Positions 32,372 through 41,357 are shown, counted from the stretch's first letter. The stretch: DNA of 51,028 nucleotides from Candidatus Rokuibacteriota bacterium (GCA_016188005.1 JACPIQ010000098.1:1-51028); one strand, 5' to 3'. Numbers and translations: made by a program. The notes: generated from the sequence alone by a model not told the origin.

Positions 32372-34258
32372 TCACTCCGGCTGCGACTGCAGGAGACGGA
32401 AGAGCGAGCGGCGCGCCAGGAGGTCGGCGCTGACCATGCCCTGCACGACGTTCCCGGCCACGACGGGCATGGCCGAGATGTCGTGGTGCTCGAGCTTGCG
32501 CACCATGTCCAGGATGCCGTCTTCCGGGGCGACCGCGATGACCTGGCGGGTCATGATCTCCGTGACGGCCTCGCCGGGGGGCGCCCCCTGGGCCGTGGCG
32601 CGCGTGACGTCCCACTCCGTGACCACACCCACCAGGTCGCCCCGGGGACCGACGACCGCCGCGATGGGGCAGTTGGCGTCCAGCAGCGTGGCCGCCGCAT
32701 CGCGGAACGTGCAGGTCACGGCCACGGTGGGGATGGGCTCCATGAGGTCGGCGGCGGTGCGGCCGCTCTCCCGGGCCGCGATGCGCCGGACGCTGATGCG
32801 CTCGGCGGCCTCGCACGGCAGCATGTCGGCGTCCGACACCAGGAGATCCACCAGCTCGCGCATGTTGGCGCGGATGGCGTCTTCCCGGTGCGCTTCGCCG
32901 GCCGCTCGCCGCCGCTCGGCCAGCGCCTCGAAGTCGGCGGCGTGCTCCGCGAGCCAGCGCTCCACGGCGCGGCGGTCGCCGAGCATGGGTGCGGGGATCC
33001 GCAGGCTCTCGGGTGTCGGGATGAGCAGCTCCTGGGCGGCGAAGATCACGCCCCCCGAGTTCACGAGATAGTCGGTGGCGATGAGCACGCCGCGCTGGCG
33101 GTAGACGGCCCGCTCCATGCGGGCCCGCGCGGCCTTCCGCGCGGGATCCGGGGAGTAGGTGTTGGCCCCCTCCACGCACACCGCCCATCGTCCCATCCGG
33201 TCCACCGTCATGGACGGTTGCGAGGCGGGATCGGTGTCGAGGTAGTTGGCGACGGGGGCGGCCGGGATGAGACAGAAGGCGTTCTCGCGCAGCAGGTCGT
33301 CGGGGGAGCTCGAGTACTTGGTCCGGAGCGGGCGGCGGCTCCCGACCCCGCCCCGGGCCATCGTCATCTGCTCGAGGAACCACGAGTGCGTCACCACGCC
33401 CTCGGCCGGCCAGCGGCTGAACAGCGCGTCCACTGGCAGTCCGCCCTCGTCGTACAGGTAGCCAGCGGCGTCGCTGATGCCGACGACCCGCGCCCCCGGC
33501 AGCCGCTCTCCGAGCATGCGAGCGGCGTGGGCGCCGACAGCGCCGAAGCCCTGGACCAGCACAGTGAACGCCTCGAGGGGCGGCAGCCGGAGACCGGCGA
33601 ACTGGGGCAGTGCGCGGAGACGGGGCATCTCCTCGAGCAGCGCCTGGAGCGCGATGACGACACCGCCGGCGGCCGCGCCCAGCTGGTCGATCCGGTTGCC
33701 ACCCATGTCGGCCGGCTTGGAGAGCACGCTGTCGAGCCCGTTCTCGATGGCGACCGTCTTCATGTCGGCGTCGTTGGTGCCCACGTCCGGCCCGGGCAGG
33801 TAGAGGTCGCGATACCGCGCCAGCAGCCGCGCGAAGCCCCGCACCACCTCCGCGTGTGCCTCCGGGGGGAGATCGTCTCCGGGAACGATGCCCGACTTGC
33901 CCCCGCCGAAGGGCAGGTGCGCCGCGGCATTCTTGAGGGTCATGCCGCGCGCGAGGTTGTGGATGCGGTCGGGCGTGAGGTCGGGCAGCATCCGGATGCC
34001 GCCCATGGAGGGCCGGCCCATGGCCAGGTTGTCCACGACCAGGTAGCCGCCGATTTCCAGCGTCGCGGTCTCGTCCCACATGCAGACCACCAGCTGCGGG
34101 CCGAGCGGGTCCACCTCGACGCCGAGCCGGGCCAGACGGTCCACGTCCGTGGAGCCGAACTCCACGAAGCAGAGCCCCCCGTCCCGCACCAGGCGATTCT
34201 CCAGGGCCCGCTCGGGCAGCCGCTCGGCCAGAAAGGCCGCCATCGCCTTCGGGATCAT
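32372..34258 (-). CDS. Glu/Leu/Phe/Val dehydrogenase fused to a CBS-domain pair
   Basis: A 628-residue fusion. Residues about 1-490 form a glutamate dehydrogenase-type enzyme: MGGIRMLPDLTPDRIHNLAR, the Lys-bearing FGGGKSGIVPG, PGPDVGTNDADMKT, and a nucleotide-binding VQGFGAVGAHAARM. Residues about 495-628 are two CBS motifs (DLMEPIPTVAVTCTF ... [20 protein letters not shown]), which usually bind adenosyl nucleotides. GGAGG is 6 nt before the ATG at 34258. Oxidative deamination would thus be set by energy state; that is inference. The amino-acid substrate is not readable. Confidence 0.88.
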   Translation of the reverse strand: MIPKAMAAFLAERLPERALENRLVRDGGLCFVEFGSTDVDRLARLGVEVDPLGPQLVVCMWDETATLEIGGYLVVDNLAMGRPSMGGIRMLPDLTPDRIHNLARGMTLKNAAAHLPFGGGKSGIVPGDDLPPEAHAEVVRGFARLLARYRDLYLPGPDVGTNDADMKTVAIENGLDSVLSKPADMGGNRIDQLGAAAGGVVIALQALLEEMPRLRALPQFAGLRLPPLEAFTVLVQGFGAVGAHAARMLGERLPGARVVGISDAAGYLYDEGGLPVDALFSRWPAEGVVTHSWFLEQMTMARGGVGSRRPLRTKYSSSPDDLLRENAFCLIPAAPVANYLDTDPASQPSMTVDRMGRWAVCVEGANTYSPDPARKAARARMERAVYRQRGVLIATDYLVNSGGVIFAAQELLIPTPESLRIPAPMLGDRRAVERWLAEHAADFEALAERRRAAGEAHREDAIRANMRELVDLLVSDADMLPCEAAERISVRRIAARESGRTAADLMEPIPTVAVTCTFRDAAATLLDANCPIAAVVGPRGDLVGVVTEWDVTRATAQGAPPGEAVTEIMTRQVIAVAPEDGILDMVRKLEHHDISAMPVVAGNVVQGMVSADLLARRSLFRLLQSQPE

Positions 34259-34320
34259 CCTGGTCCTCCGTTGCTTCCGCTGGGCCCGCGGGGCCTCGTG
34301 GCCGAGAGTGCGCGGGACCG

Positions 34321-35469
34321 TCAGAACCAGCGCCTCAGCCACCGCTTCTCGAAGTAGATCTTCCCCCAGTGCCAGAGGCGGCTCGGCGAGCGCATCGTCA
34401 TCGCGGGCGCGGGATCGGCGTAGAAGTTGCCCTTCGCGTAGGCGGCCACACCGTGGCCCATCTCGATGATGCAGGAGCCGAAGCCGTCGAAGCGCCGCGC
34501 GCCGCTCCGCCCGGCGATCTCCGCGGCGATGTTCTCGGCCACCACCTCGCCCTGGCCGTCGGCGAAGACCCCCGCCTTGGGAAGCGGCAGACCCACGGGC
34601 AGTTTGATCAGCGTCGTGTCCCCGATGGCGAAGACGCGCTCGTGGCCCGTCTGGAGCGTCCCCTTGTCCGCCGGGACCCAGCCGGGCTCGGCGGTGAGCC
34701 CCGCCTCCTTGACGACCGGGGAGCACCGGTGGGGCGGGACGACGACGAGGAGGTCGTAGCCGGCGCGGACCCCGTTCTCGAACGCCAGTTCCCGCCGCTC
34801 CGGATCCACGGCCACCACCTTGTGCTGTGGGTGGAAGCCGACCCCGCGGCCCTCGACGAGGCCCTTCACGGCTTCCCCCATCGCGCGGCCCGCGACCGGC
34901 ATGGGCAGCGTCTCGGGCGTGTAGACGTCCACCTGCGTCCGCTCGCCCAGTCCGCGCCGGCTGAGCGAGGCCTCGATGAGCATGGCGGCCTCGTAGGGCG
35001 CCGCCGGGCACCTGAAGGGCAACCCGGCGATGAGCACCGCCACGCGCCCCTCGTGGAACTGCCGGAGGGCATCGCGCAGCCCCAGCGCGCCCTCGAGATC
35101 GTAGACGTTGTGGCCGGCGCCGTCGAGACCCGGGATGCCACCGAGCCATCCCTCGGCGCCGAGGGAGACGACGAGGTAGTCGGCGGAGAGCGTCTGGCGC
35201 TCGGTCTTCACCCGACGCGTCATGGGATCGATCTCCCGGATCTCGTCCTGGACCACCTCGATCCCCTTGCGCTCGAGGCTCGCGAGGTCGCGGGCGATCT
35301 CGTGAGGCTCACGCCAGCCGAGCATCATCCAGAGGAAGGAGGGGGTGAAAACGTGCTGGCGCTGGCGCTCGACCAGGACGATGCGGTGCTTCCGGTCGAG
35401 CCGGCGCCTCAGCATGTTGGCGGTGACGAGCCCCCCCACACCTCCTCCGAGAATCACCGTGGTCGCCAT
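34321..35469 (-). CDS. Sulfide:quinone oxidoreductase-like FAD protein
   Basis: A 382-residue membrane-associated flavoprotein: dinucleotide fold VILGGGVGGLVTANMLRR, PFRCPAAPYEAAML with the first reactive Cys, PPHRCSPVVKEAGL with a second, and the FAD-closing segment RVFAIGDTTLIKLPVGLPLP. A basic/aromatic tail (YFEKRWLRRWF) fits membrane anchoring. SQR oxidises sulfide and passes electrons to quinone, yielding polysulfide. It lies 13 bp after the methyltransferase and 62 bp before GDH-CBS. Other NDH-2-like roles are possible; the paired Cys favour SQR. Confidence 0.8.
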   Translation of the reverse strand: MATTVILGGGVGGLVTANMLRRRLDRKHRIVLVERQRQHVFTPSFLWMMLGWREPHEIARDLASLERKGIEVVQDEIREIDPMTRRVKTERQTLSADYLVVSLGAEGWLGGIPGLDGAGHNVYDLEGALGLRDALRQFHEGRVAVLIAGLPFRCPAAPYEAAMLIEASLSRRGLGERTQVDVYTPETLPMPVAGRAMGEAVKGLVEGRGVGFHPQHKVVAVDPERRELAFENGVRAGYDLLVVVPPHRCSPVVKEAGLTAEPGWVPADKGTLQTGHERVFAIGDTTLIKLPVGLPLPKAGVFADGQGEVVAENIAAEIAGRSGARRFDGFGSCIIEMGHGVAAYAKGNFYADPAPAMTMRSPSRLWHWGKIYFEKRWLRRWF

Positions 35470-35482
35470 CGCCCGTCCTCCT

Positions 35483-36208
35483 CTATGCGCGCCGCGCCGC
35501 CACCGCCACGAAGGTTGCCCGCCCAGGCATCCACCGAGCGCCTATGGCCTCCCACCGCTCGAGCCAGCCGCCACTCCTCGGCCAGAACAGCGGTAGGAAG
35601 TGTACCGCGCTCCGCCACCGGGGCTCCGTGAAACCGCGCGCACGCAGCAGATCCCGCAGCTCGTCAGGGCTGAGAAAGGTCGCACCCCTCCAGACGGAAG
35701 GACCCACGAGACGCTTGAGCCGGCGCCAGGCGGTCCAGAGCCCCGCGCGAGCGAGGATCGCAGCCACGAGCCGCCCGCCAGGCACCAGGACACGGTGGCA
35801 CTCCTCCAGGACGCGCCGAGGTTCACCCGCGAACTCGAGTCCGAGGATGACCGTCACGAGATCGACGGCACCGGCGCGCAAGGGTAATGCGTGCGCGTCG
35901 GCCCTGACCAAGTGGAGATCACAGCCGGCCTCGCGCGCCTTGGCGCGCGCGACGAGGAGCATGGGCTCGGAGACATCCACCCCCACGACCCTCAGGCCCC
36001 GCCGCGCCAGGGCCAGCGCGTAGCGCCCCGTCCCACACGACAGGTCGAGCGCCCGGACACCAGGCTTCTCGCCGACGAGGCCGAGCACCGCCTCCCTCTC
36101 GAGGCGGTCCACGAGCCGACCGAGCGGGGTCCCGTACCACGCATCGTATGTCGGCGCGAGCGTGTCGAACAGTCCGACCGCGGCCGCCTCCCGGCGCGAT
36201 GTCTCCAT
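35483..36208 (-). CDS. Class I SAM-dependent methyltransferase
   Basis: A 241-residue UbiE/Methyltransf_11-type enzyme. AdoMet motifs are ALDLSCGTGRYALALARRGL and VVGVDVSEPMLLVARAK, then RADAHALPLRAGAVDLV. It lies 2 bp after the barrel-protein stop and 13 bp before the SQR-like gene, so all are probably co-transcribed. A substrate such as a quinone, lipid or thiol cannot be decided; a volatile-sulfur or quinone role would suit the neighbour. Confidence 0.85.
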   Translation of the reverse strand: METSRREAAAVGLFDTLAPTYDAWYGTPLGRLVDRLEREAVLGLVGEKPGVRALDLSCGTGRYALALARRGLRVVGVDVSEPMLLVARAKAREAGCDLHLVRADAHALPLRAGAVDLVTVILGLEFAGEPRRVLEECHRVLVPGGRLVAAILARAGLWTAWRRLKRLVGPSVWRGATFLSPDELRDLLRARGFTEPRWRSAVHFLPLFWPRSGGWLERWEAIGARWMPGRATFVAVAARRA

Positions 36209-36210
36209 TG

Positions 36211-37482
36211 TCAGAACGCGTAGCGGACGACGGTGTAGAGATTCGAGTTGGCCTCGAACTGACCGTAGTCGCTCCGGCGCGGGCCGCCGAAGACGTTCAG
36301 GCCGAGCGCGGCCGACAGGGCATCCGTGATCTGGTACCGCGCCTCCGGCCCCAGGTACCAGTCGCCGTCGCTCGGGCTCGCCAGCGCGAAGAGGCCGAGT
36401 CGGAGCGTCTGGTGGAACAGGAGCTGGGTGAGCCGGGCCGTCAGGACATGCCGGGCGGCGCCCCGGTGCGGCATCCCCGGGCCCCGGTTCCGCACGTACT
36501 CGCCGTGGTCCTCCATCACGTGGACGTAGTACTGCCCGGAGAGCGTGAGGTCCGGCACGATCTCCCTCTGGTAGCCAGCCAGGAGCCTCACCGAGGAGTT
36601 CTCCACCGCCGGGTCGCGTCCGGACCGATCATCGCGGGAGTCGTAGTAGCCCGCCTCGATGCTCAGCACGCCGCCGAGCACCGCCCCCTGGGCGCTGGCG
36701 CCGTAGACGCTCAGCGGCGGGAAGAAGAACCGGAGCCGCGGCCCCGGTTCCACCTCGCCGGCCGGCGCGTGGAAGAAGCCGCGATAGGCGTAGAGCGACA
36801 GGTCCCAGCCGAGGACGTTGCGCGACAGGCGCGCGCCGGCCTCGGTGTGCCCGAGCGACGCCTCGGGGTCGTCCGTGTAGCGCCGCTCCACCGCCGCCGC
36901 GGGATCGTGGAAGGCGAGCCGGCCGCCGGCCTCGGGGAGCGTGTCGGCCTCGAAGCGGGGAATGAGCACGAGCTGGAGCGAGGTGCCGGCCCAGTGGCCC
37001 GTGGCGCTGACGGCGTCCGACCCCTTCTTCAGGTACTCGAGCGGGAGCCCCGCGATGAAGGCCACCCAGTCCTTGGGGAAAACGTCGTTGACGAAGACCA
37101 GGTCCCCCACGCCCCAGGTGATGACCTGGCGCCCGATGCGCAGGTCCACGCTCCGCAGTCTGAGGTCGAGGTAGCCCTCCCGCAGCTCCCCGTCCACCTC
37201 GGGCACGAGCGCGTCGAGGATCATCTCGCCCTTGGCGGTGAGCCCCCACCACTCTCCCCGCGGCGTCAGCTCGACCCGGGCCCGCCCCTCGCCCAGGACG
37301 AAGGGCTCCCGGCAGGCGAGCCGCTGGGTGCGGGGGCATCGGTCTGGCTGGATCAGACGATACGCCGTCCCCGACTGCACGAAGCCGTGGAGCGGGACGC
37401 CGTCCTCGTCGGCCTCCGCGCCGCCCCCGAGCGCCAGGGTCGCGGCGGCGGCGAGCCACGCCAGCGCCGCGCGGCCTCTCAC
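36211..37482 (-). CDS. DUF1302-like outer-membrane beta-barrel protein
   Basis: A 423-residue exported protein with signal peptide (VRGRAALAWLAAAATLALGG) and alternating hydrophobic strands ending in the terminal aromatic TVVRYAF typical of barrels. The segment VDLRIGRQVITWGVGD is characteristic of DUF1302/porin-like proteins associated with MMPL exporters. GTG start overlaps the stop of the lipoprotein-sorting gene (GTGA). It likely forms the outer-membrane part of the exporter encoded upstream. Confidence 0.8.
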   Translation of the reverse strand: MRGRAALAWLAAAATLALGGGAEADEDGVPLHGFVQSGTAYRLIQPDRCPRTQRLACREPFVLGEGRARVELTPRGEWWGLTAKGEMILDALVPEVDGELREGYLDLRLRSVDLRIGRQVITWGVGDLVFVNDVFPKDWVAFIAGLPLEYLKKGSDAVSATGHWAGTSLQLVLIPRFEADTLPEAGGRLAFHDPAAAVERRYTDDPEASLGHTEAGARLSRNVLGWDLSLYAYRGFFHAPAGEVEPGPRLRFFFPPLSVYGASAQGAVLGGVLSIEAGYYDSRDDRSGRDPAVENSSVRLLAGYQREIVPDLTLSGQYYVHVMEDHGEYVRNRGPGMPHRGAARHVLTARLTQLLFHQTLRLGLFALASPSDGDWYLGPEARYQITDALSAALGLNVFGGPRRSDYGQFEANSNLYTVVRYAF

Positions 37483-38300
37483 CGCACCAGCTCGGTCGGG
37501 GGGGCTCGGAGCGCGCGCTCGGTGAAGAGATCGGGGGCGAGCTTCTGGTTGTAGCGGACATCCGCGAACACGGCTTCCGTCCTGTGGCCCGTCTGGACAT
37601 TCTTCATGACGCGCTTCGTGACAGTCCAGAAGCCCTGCGCCTCCTTGAGCTCCTCACCGCTGAAGACCCGCGCCAGCTCGCCCCGCCGATCGTAGTACTC
37701 CTCCTTGAGGGGCAGTCCCGTGGCCACGTCGATCCACGAGACCTTCCGGGTGAAGTCGGCACTCCCGGGATCCCTGGGGACGCTCTCTACCACGTGGGCG
37801 ACCCGCTCACCGACCTTCTCCTCGCGGAGCCGCTTGTGGGCGTCCTCCTCGGGCTCGCGCCCCGAGACGTCCTCGTACGAGAAGTCGGAGCCGACGAAGC
37901 TCGTGTGCTTGTCGCTGGCCGCGATCCGCCGGACCAGCTTCAGCGCCGGGATGTAGAGCCAGCGGTCGTCGTCCCGCCCGGCGTACTTCCAGACCAGGAA
38001 GGCCAGGTCCCGGACGTCCGGGGGGCGGTGGAAGACGACGAAGTACCGCTGCTCCCCGCCTTCCTTGAGAGTGCGCCGGGTCAGGGTCAGCTCGCGGATG
38101 CGCTCGCCGCCGTCCTTCGAGACCAGCCGCATGGTCACGCGTGCCCGCATGTCCTCCCCGGCGTAGTACATGGCCAGATGTGCCCGCCGCATGAGCTCCT
38201 CGCCAGACGGGGCCTGGGCCGCCGCCGGCAAAGCGACCGCCCCGGCACCCAGCGCCGCCAGCAGCGCGCGGGCCGCCCAGCGTGGTCGAATCCGTCTCAT
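37479..38300 (-). CDS. Outer-membrane lipoprotein-sorting (LolA-like) protein
   Basis: A 273-residue periplasmic protein with a signal peptide (cut near AAAQA) and the LolA-like half-barrel found beside RND/MMPL exporters: MYYAGEDMRARVTMRLVSKD, YKFVV-like FVVFHRPPDVRDLAFLVWKY, WLYIPALKLVRRI, and GSDFSYEDVSGREPEE. GGAGG lies 7 nt before the ATG; this ATG overlaps the MMPL stop (ATGA). It probably carries a lipid or lipoprotein between the MMPL pump and the outer membrane. Confidence 0.83.
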   Translation of the reverse strand: MRRIRPRWAARALLAALGAGAVALPAAAQAPSGEELMRRAHLAMYYAGEDMRARVTMRLVSKDGGERIRELTLTRRTLKEGGEQRYFVVFHRPPDVRDLAFLVWKYAGRDDDRWLYIPALKLVRRIAASDKHTSFVGSDFSYEDVSGREPEEDAHKRLREEKVGERVAHVVESVPRDPGSADFTRKVSWIDVATGLPLKEEYYDRRGELARVFSGEELKEAQGFWTVTKRVMKNVQTGHRTEAVFADVRYNQKLAPDLFTERALRAPPTELVR

Positions 38301-40612
38301 CGAGATCCCTCCCGGAGCCCCCGGATCAGCCAGCGGGGGAAGAGCGCGACCACGGCCGTGAGGTACACCACCGTGGCCGCCGCGGAGAGCAGCATGATGG
38401 CGATCATGAATACCCCGACCGTGATGTACGGGGTGAGCGCCGCCGCGAGCATCACGGCAAAGCCCGAGGCGAAGAGCAGTGCGTTCTTCAGGATGCCGAG
38501 TCCCGGCCGCGCCGCCGTCCAGACCAGCGCTCCCTCGAGGTCGCCCGTTTCCCGGTAGCGCTGCTGGAAGCGGCTCACGAAGTGGATGGCGAAGTCGATG
38601 GCCAGGCCCAGCGACAGGGTGGAGAGCACCGAGATCGGCATGTCGAAGTCCTTGCCGAGGAAGCCCACCATCCCGTAGATCAGGACGACGGTGAAGAGCA
38701 GGGGCAGGAAGCTCACGACCCCCCAGCGCAGCGAGCGGTAGTTCAGGACGAGGAGCACGAGCACGAGCACGCAGGAGGCGATGAACCCCTCGAGCATCCC
38801 CACCAGGACCTCCTGGTTCCACACCATGTTGAAGTAGGCGATCCCCGCGGGCCTGAGCTCGGCCCCCGGGATCGGGTGAGACGCCAGGTGGTCTCGGGCC
38901 GCGGCGAGCACCCCCGCCGTGTGGGTCGCGTCCCAGCTCCGGAGCTGGACCATGACGTTGGCCTTCCGGGCGGGGTCGTCCACCACGTTGCTGAGCTCAC
39001 GCTGTCGGGCGGCCATGCTGAAGAGGAGCAGCGCCTGGGCCGCCGCCTCCTGCGAGTCGGGGATGATCTCCTGTGCCGGGTCGTTGTCTCTGAGCACCCG
39101 GTGAACCCGCTTGACGACATCGGCCACGGAGGTGGTCTTACCCACCACGGTCTCCCGCTCGATCCTCCGCTGCAGCCCCTCGAGGGCCCGCAGGAACTCC
39201 GGCCGCGTCACGGCGTCGGGCTGCTTGCCGTCGGCCACGAGGTAGAGAGTCGCCGTGCCGCCGAGCGCCCGGCTGAGCGCCCTGTCCGCGATACGGATGT
39301 CGCTGCCCGCCTTGAACCAGGCCACCATGTTGTTGTTCATGCGGATCTGCGTGAGCCCCACGGCCGAGGCCCCGAGGACGCCCGCCCCGACCAGGACCAC
39401 GGCGGTCTTCCAGGCGACGCACGCCCGGCCCACCCGCGCCAGCCACCGGGACGCGGGCTCCGCCTCCCCGGGTGCGCCGGCCACCCGCCTCTCGCGCGCG
39501 ATGGCCATGAGCGCGGGAACCAGGGTGAAGCTCATCACCAGGATGACGCCCGTGCCGAAGGCGACGAGCAGGCCGAAGACGCGCACGGGGATGATGGGCC
39601 CGATGGCGAGGGAGGCGAATCCGGCGATCGTCGTGAGGTCCGAGAAGAGCACCGGCGTCCCAACGGCGTTCATCGTCTGGAGGATCGCCTCCCGCCGGGT
39701 GCGCGCCTCCCGGCGCCGGAAGGCGAACTCGTTGAAGATGTGCACGGTGTCGGTGGAGATCGCCATGAGGAAGACCGGGCTCATGGAGGCCATGATGTGG
39801 ACCGGGATGCCGAGCCCGATGAAGAGCCCCATGGCCCAGATGATGGCCAGCATGGCCACGACCATGTTGGCCGCCACCAGCCACCAGCTCCTGAACATGA
39901 AGAAGAGCATCCCGCACATGAGCAGCCCCGCCAGCGGCGAGAAGAGCCCCATCTGGCGGAACATCTCGGCGCCGAAGGTGTCGCGCGCCACGGGATCGCC
40001 CGCGACGTAGTAGCGCTCGGGCCCGGTGTCCGTCGCGGTGAGGCGGCGGATCTCCTCGGCGATGAGCTTGCCGTTGGCGCTCTTCTCGATGGGAACGTAG
40101 AGGGCGGTGGTCTTGCCATCGGCGGAGACGAGCCGGTGGACCAGCAGCGCGTTGCCGAGCACCTGCTGCCGGAGCCGGTCCGCCTCGGCCGCGTCGCGCG
40201 GGACCCTGCCCAGGATGGGGCGTGCATCGAGGGCGCCGTCGGCCACCGTGACGTCGTTCACGGTGGGCAGCGCCACCACGTCCCGGGCGATCACCCCGGG
40301 CAGGCGCAGCACCGCCTCGGTGAGCCGGCTGAGGCGCCCCAGGGTTTCCGGCGTGAAGATGCCCTGGTCGCTCTGGATGGCGACCACGAGTACATCCGGG
40401 TGCAGGCCGAACCACCCCTCCACCTGGTCGTTGTACTGCCGGACGGGTGAGGTGATCGGCAGCATGTTCTTGGGATCGGTGTCGGTCCGGATCCGCGGAA
40501 GCTGGCTGCCGAAGGCGAGCGTCAGGAGGAGGACGAGGACGAGCACCGCCCGGGGATGGTCTACCGACCATTCCACGGTGCGTCGGCGGACGCGATCCCA
40601 CCGGGCTCCCAT
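38297..40612 (-). CDS. MMPL/RND-family exporter
   Basis: A 771-residue RND-superfamily pump, 12 predicted helices in two repeats: helix 1 AVLVLVLLLTLAFG (about 22-36), periplasmic loop, helices from about 205-380 with FLMAISTDTVHIFNEFAFRR, then the second repeat with LSLGLAIDFAIHFVSRFQQR near residue 690. Hydrophobic-lipid exporters of this type act with the LolA-like and barrel proteins encoded next in overlapping genes. It belongs to a different subgroup from the MMPL at 14984-17233. Cargo is unknown (hopanoid-like lipids are a known cargo of relatives). Confidence 0.88.
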   Translation of the reverse strand: MGARWDRVRRRTVEWSVDHPRAVLVLVLLLTLAFGSQLPRIRTDTDPKNMLPITSPVRQYNDQVEGWFGLHPDVLVVAIQSDQGIFTPETLGRLSRLTEAVLRLPGVIARDVVALPTVNDVTVADGALDARPILGRVPRDAAEADRLRQQVLGNALLVHRLVSADGKTTALYVPIEKSANGKLIAEEIRRLTATDTGPERYYVAGDPVARDTFGAEMFRQMGLFSPLAGLLMCGMLFFMFRSWWLVAANMVVAMLAIIWAMGLFIGLGIPVHIMASMSPVFLMAISTDTVHIFNEFAFRRREARTRREAILQTMNAVGTPVLFSDLTTIAGFASLAIGPIIPVRVFGLLVAFGTGVILVMSFTLVPALMAIARERRVAGAPGEAEPASRWLARVGRACVAWKTAVVLVGAGVLGASAVGLTQIRMNNNMVAWFKAGSDIRIADRALSRALGGTATLYLVADGKQPDAVTRPEFLRALEGLQRRIERETVVGKTTSVADVVKRVHRVLRDNDPAQEIIPDSQEAAAQALLLFSMAARQRELSNVVDDPARKANVMVQLRSWDATHTAGVLAAARDHLASHPIPGAELRPAGIAYFNMVWNQEVLVGMLEGFIASCVLVLVLLVLNYRSLRWGVVSFLPLLFTVVLIYGMVGFLGKDFDMPISVLSTLSLGLAIDFAIHFVSRFQQRYRETGDLEGALVWTAARPGLGILKNALLFASGFAVMLAAALTPYITVGVFMIAIMLLSAAATVVYLTAVVALFPRWLIRGLREGSR

Positions 40613-40634
40613 GAGAGATCCTAGAAGGCCCCGA

Positions 40635-40796
40635 TCACCCGGTCGTGATCGCCGGCCCGAGGGAGGCCTGGTCCACGAGCACCCGCACGCGCCCCTCGCC
40701 CATCCCGACGATCCCGCCGAGCGCCTCAGACAGCGAGAGCCACGCGCCGGGCAGCGCCGACCGTCCCGGCAGCGCCGTGTAGACGCTGTCTCCCAT
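40635..40796 (-). CDS. Possible small ORF between arsR and the MMPL gene
   Basis: A 53-codon frame (MGDSVYTALPGRSALPGAWL ... VRVLVDQASLGPAITTG) fills most of the 229-bp gap between arsR and the MMPL start. The frame remains open upstream without a better start (APPDLRPVGEPLMGDSV). I recognise no family; it may be a decayed C terminus of a lost gene. Codon use looks coding, which is the only support. Confidence 0.25.
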   Translation of the reverse strand: MGDSVYTALPGRSALPGAWLSLSEALGGIVGMGEGRVRVLVDQASLGPAITTG

Positions 40797-40841
40797 CAGG
40801 GGCTCGCCGACAGGACGAAGGTCAGGAGGCGCTGCATCCCG

Positions 40842-41201
40842 TCACCGTGCCGCCCGGCTCCGCCGGGTCCCCGCCGCGGCCGCCTGGACCAGCCGCCGCC
40901 CGTCGGCGAGCTGCTCGAACAGCACCTCGCGCATGATGTCGAAGGCGCGGAGGATCTTGGGGTTGGCGATCCGGTAGTGGATGGTGGCGCCCTCCCGCCG
41001 GGTGAGGACGACGCGGCGCTGGCGGAGGATGGCCAGGTGCTGGGAGAGGTTCGGCATGCTCGTGCCCACGCGCCGCGCCAGCTCGGCCACGGCGATCTCC
41101 TGGTCCCGGAGCGCGTTGAGGATCTTCAGCCGCGTGGGGTTGGCCAGGATCTGGCAGACGCTGGCGTGCAGCTCGTAGATCTGGTCGTCGGTGGATGTCA
41201 T
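40842..41201 (-). CDS. ArsR/SmtB-family winged-helix regulator
   Basis: A 119-residue ArsR-type repressor: VCQILANPTRLKILNAL, the recognition helix region TSMPNLSQHLAILRQRRVV and wing LTRREGATIHYRIA. A single Cys (about residue 16) and no CxC arsenic motif are present, so a simple metal sensor is unlikely; single- or two-Cys members sense sulfide or redox. An inverted repeat covers its -10 element. It heads the strand of MMPL, SQR and GDH-CBS genes and may control them. Confidence 0.9.
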   Translation of the reverse strand: MTSTDDQIYELHASVCQILANPTRLKILNALRDQEIAVAELARRVGTSMPNLSQHLAILRQRRVVLTRREGATIHYRIANPKILRAFDIMREVLFEQLADGRRLVQAAAAGTRRSRAAR

Positions 41202-41212
41202 GGGTTCCTCGA

Positions 41213-41246
41213 TTTAGAATTTAACAGGATTCGAAAGTGATAGGCA
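41213..41246 (-). promoter_or_regulatory. arsR promoter with overlapping inverted-repeat operator
   Basis: On the minus strand TTGCCT (41246-41241) and TTAAAT (41223-41218) are 17 bp apart, predicting a start near 41211, 10 nt before the ATG. TTaGAAT (41213-41219) and ATTCgAA (41228-41234) form an inverted repeat spanning the -10, fitting autorepression by ArsR. The AT-rich island stands out from its GC-rich surroundings. Confidence 0.6.
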
Positions 41247-41281
41247 AGCGAAAAGCTCGGGCGGTGAATGGGCGCGCGCGG

Positions 41282-41315
41282 CTGTCAGCCGGCCCTCGCG
41301 GGGACCGGCTGACAG
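41282..41315 (-). terminator. Second stem-loop after the Tim44-like gene
   Basis: CTGTCAGCCGG (41282-41292) pairs with CCGGCTGACAG (41305-41315), an 11-bp perfect stem with a 12-nt loop. It lacks a T-tract but is the longest perfect stem in this gap and lies after a first hairpin, suggesting a tandem transcription stop before arsR. Confidence 0.5.
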
Positions 41316-41334
41316 GATTCCGACGACGAGGGCA

Positions 41335-41357
41335 GGGCGGGCGGAGGCCGCCCGCCC
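41335..41357 (-). terminator. First stem-loop after the Tim44-like gene
   Basis: GGGCGGGCGG (41335-41344) and CCGCCCGCCC (41348-41357) form a 10-bp stem with a 3-nt loop, 7 bp past the Tim44-like stop at 41365. Very stable; no T-tract. Together with the next hairpin it probably insulates arsR. Confidence 0.5.
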
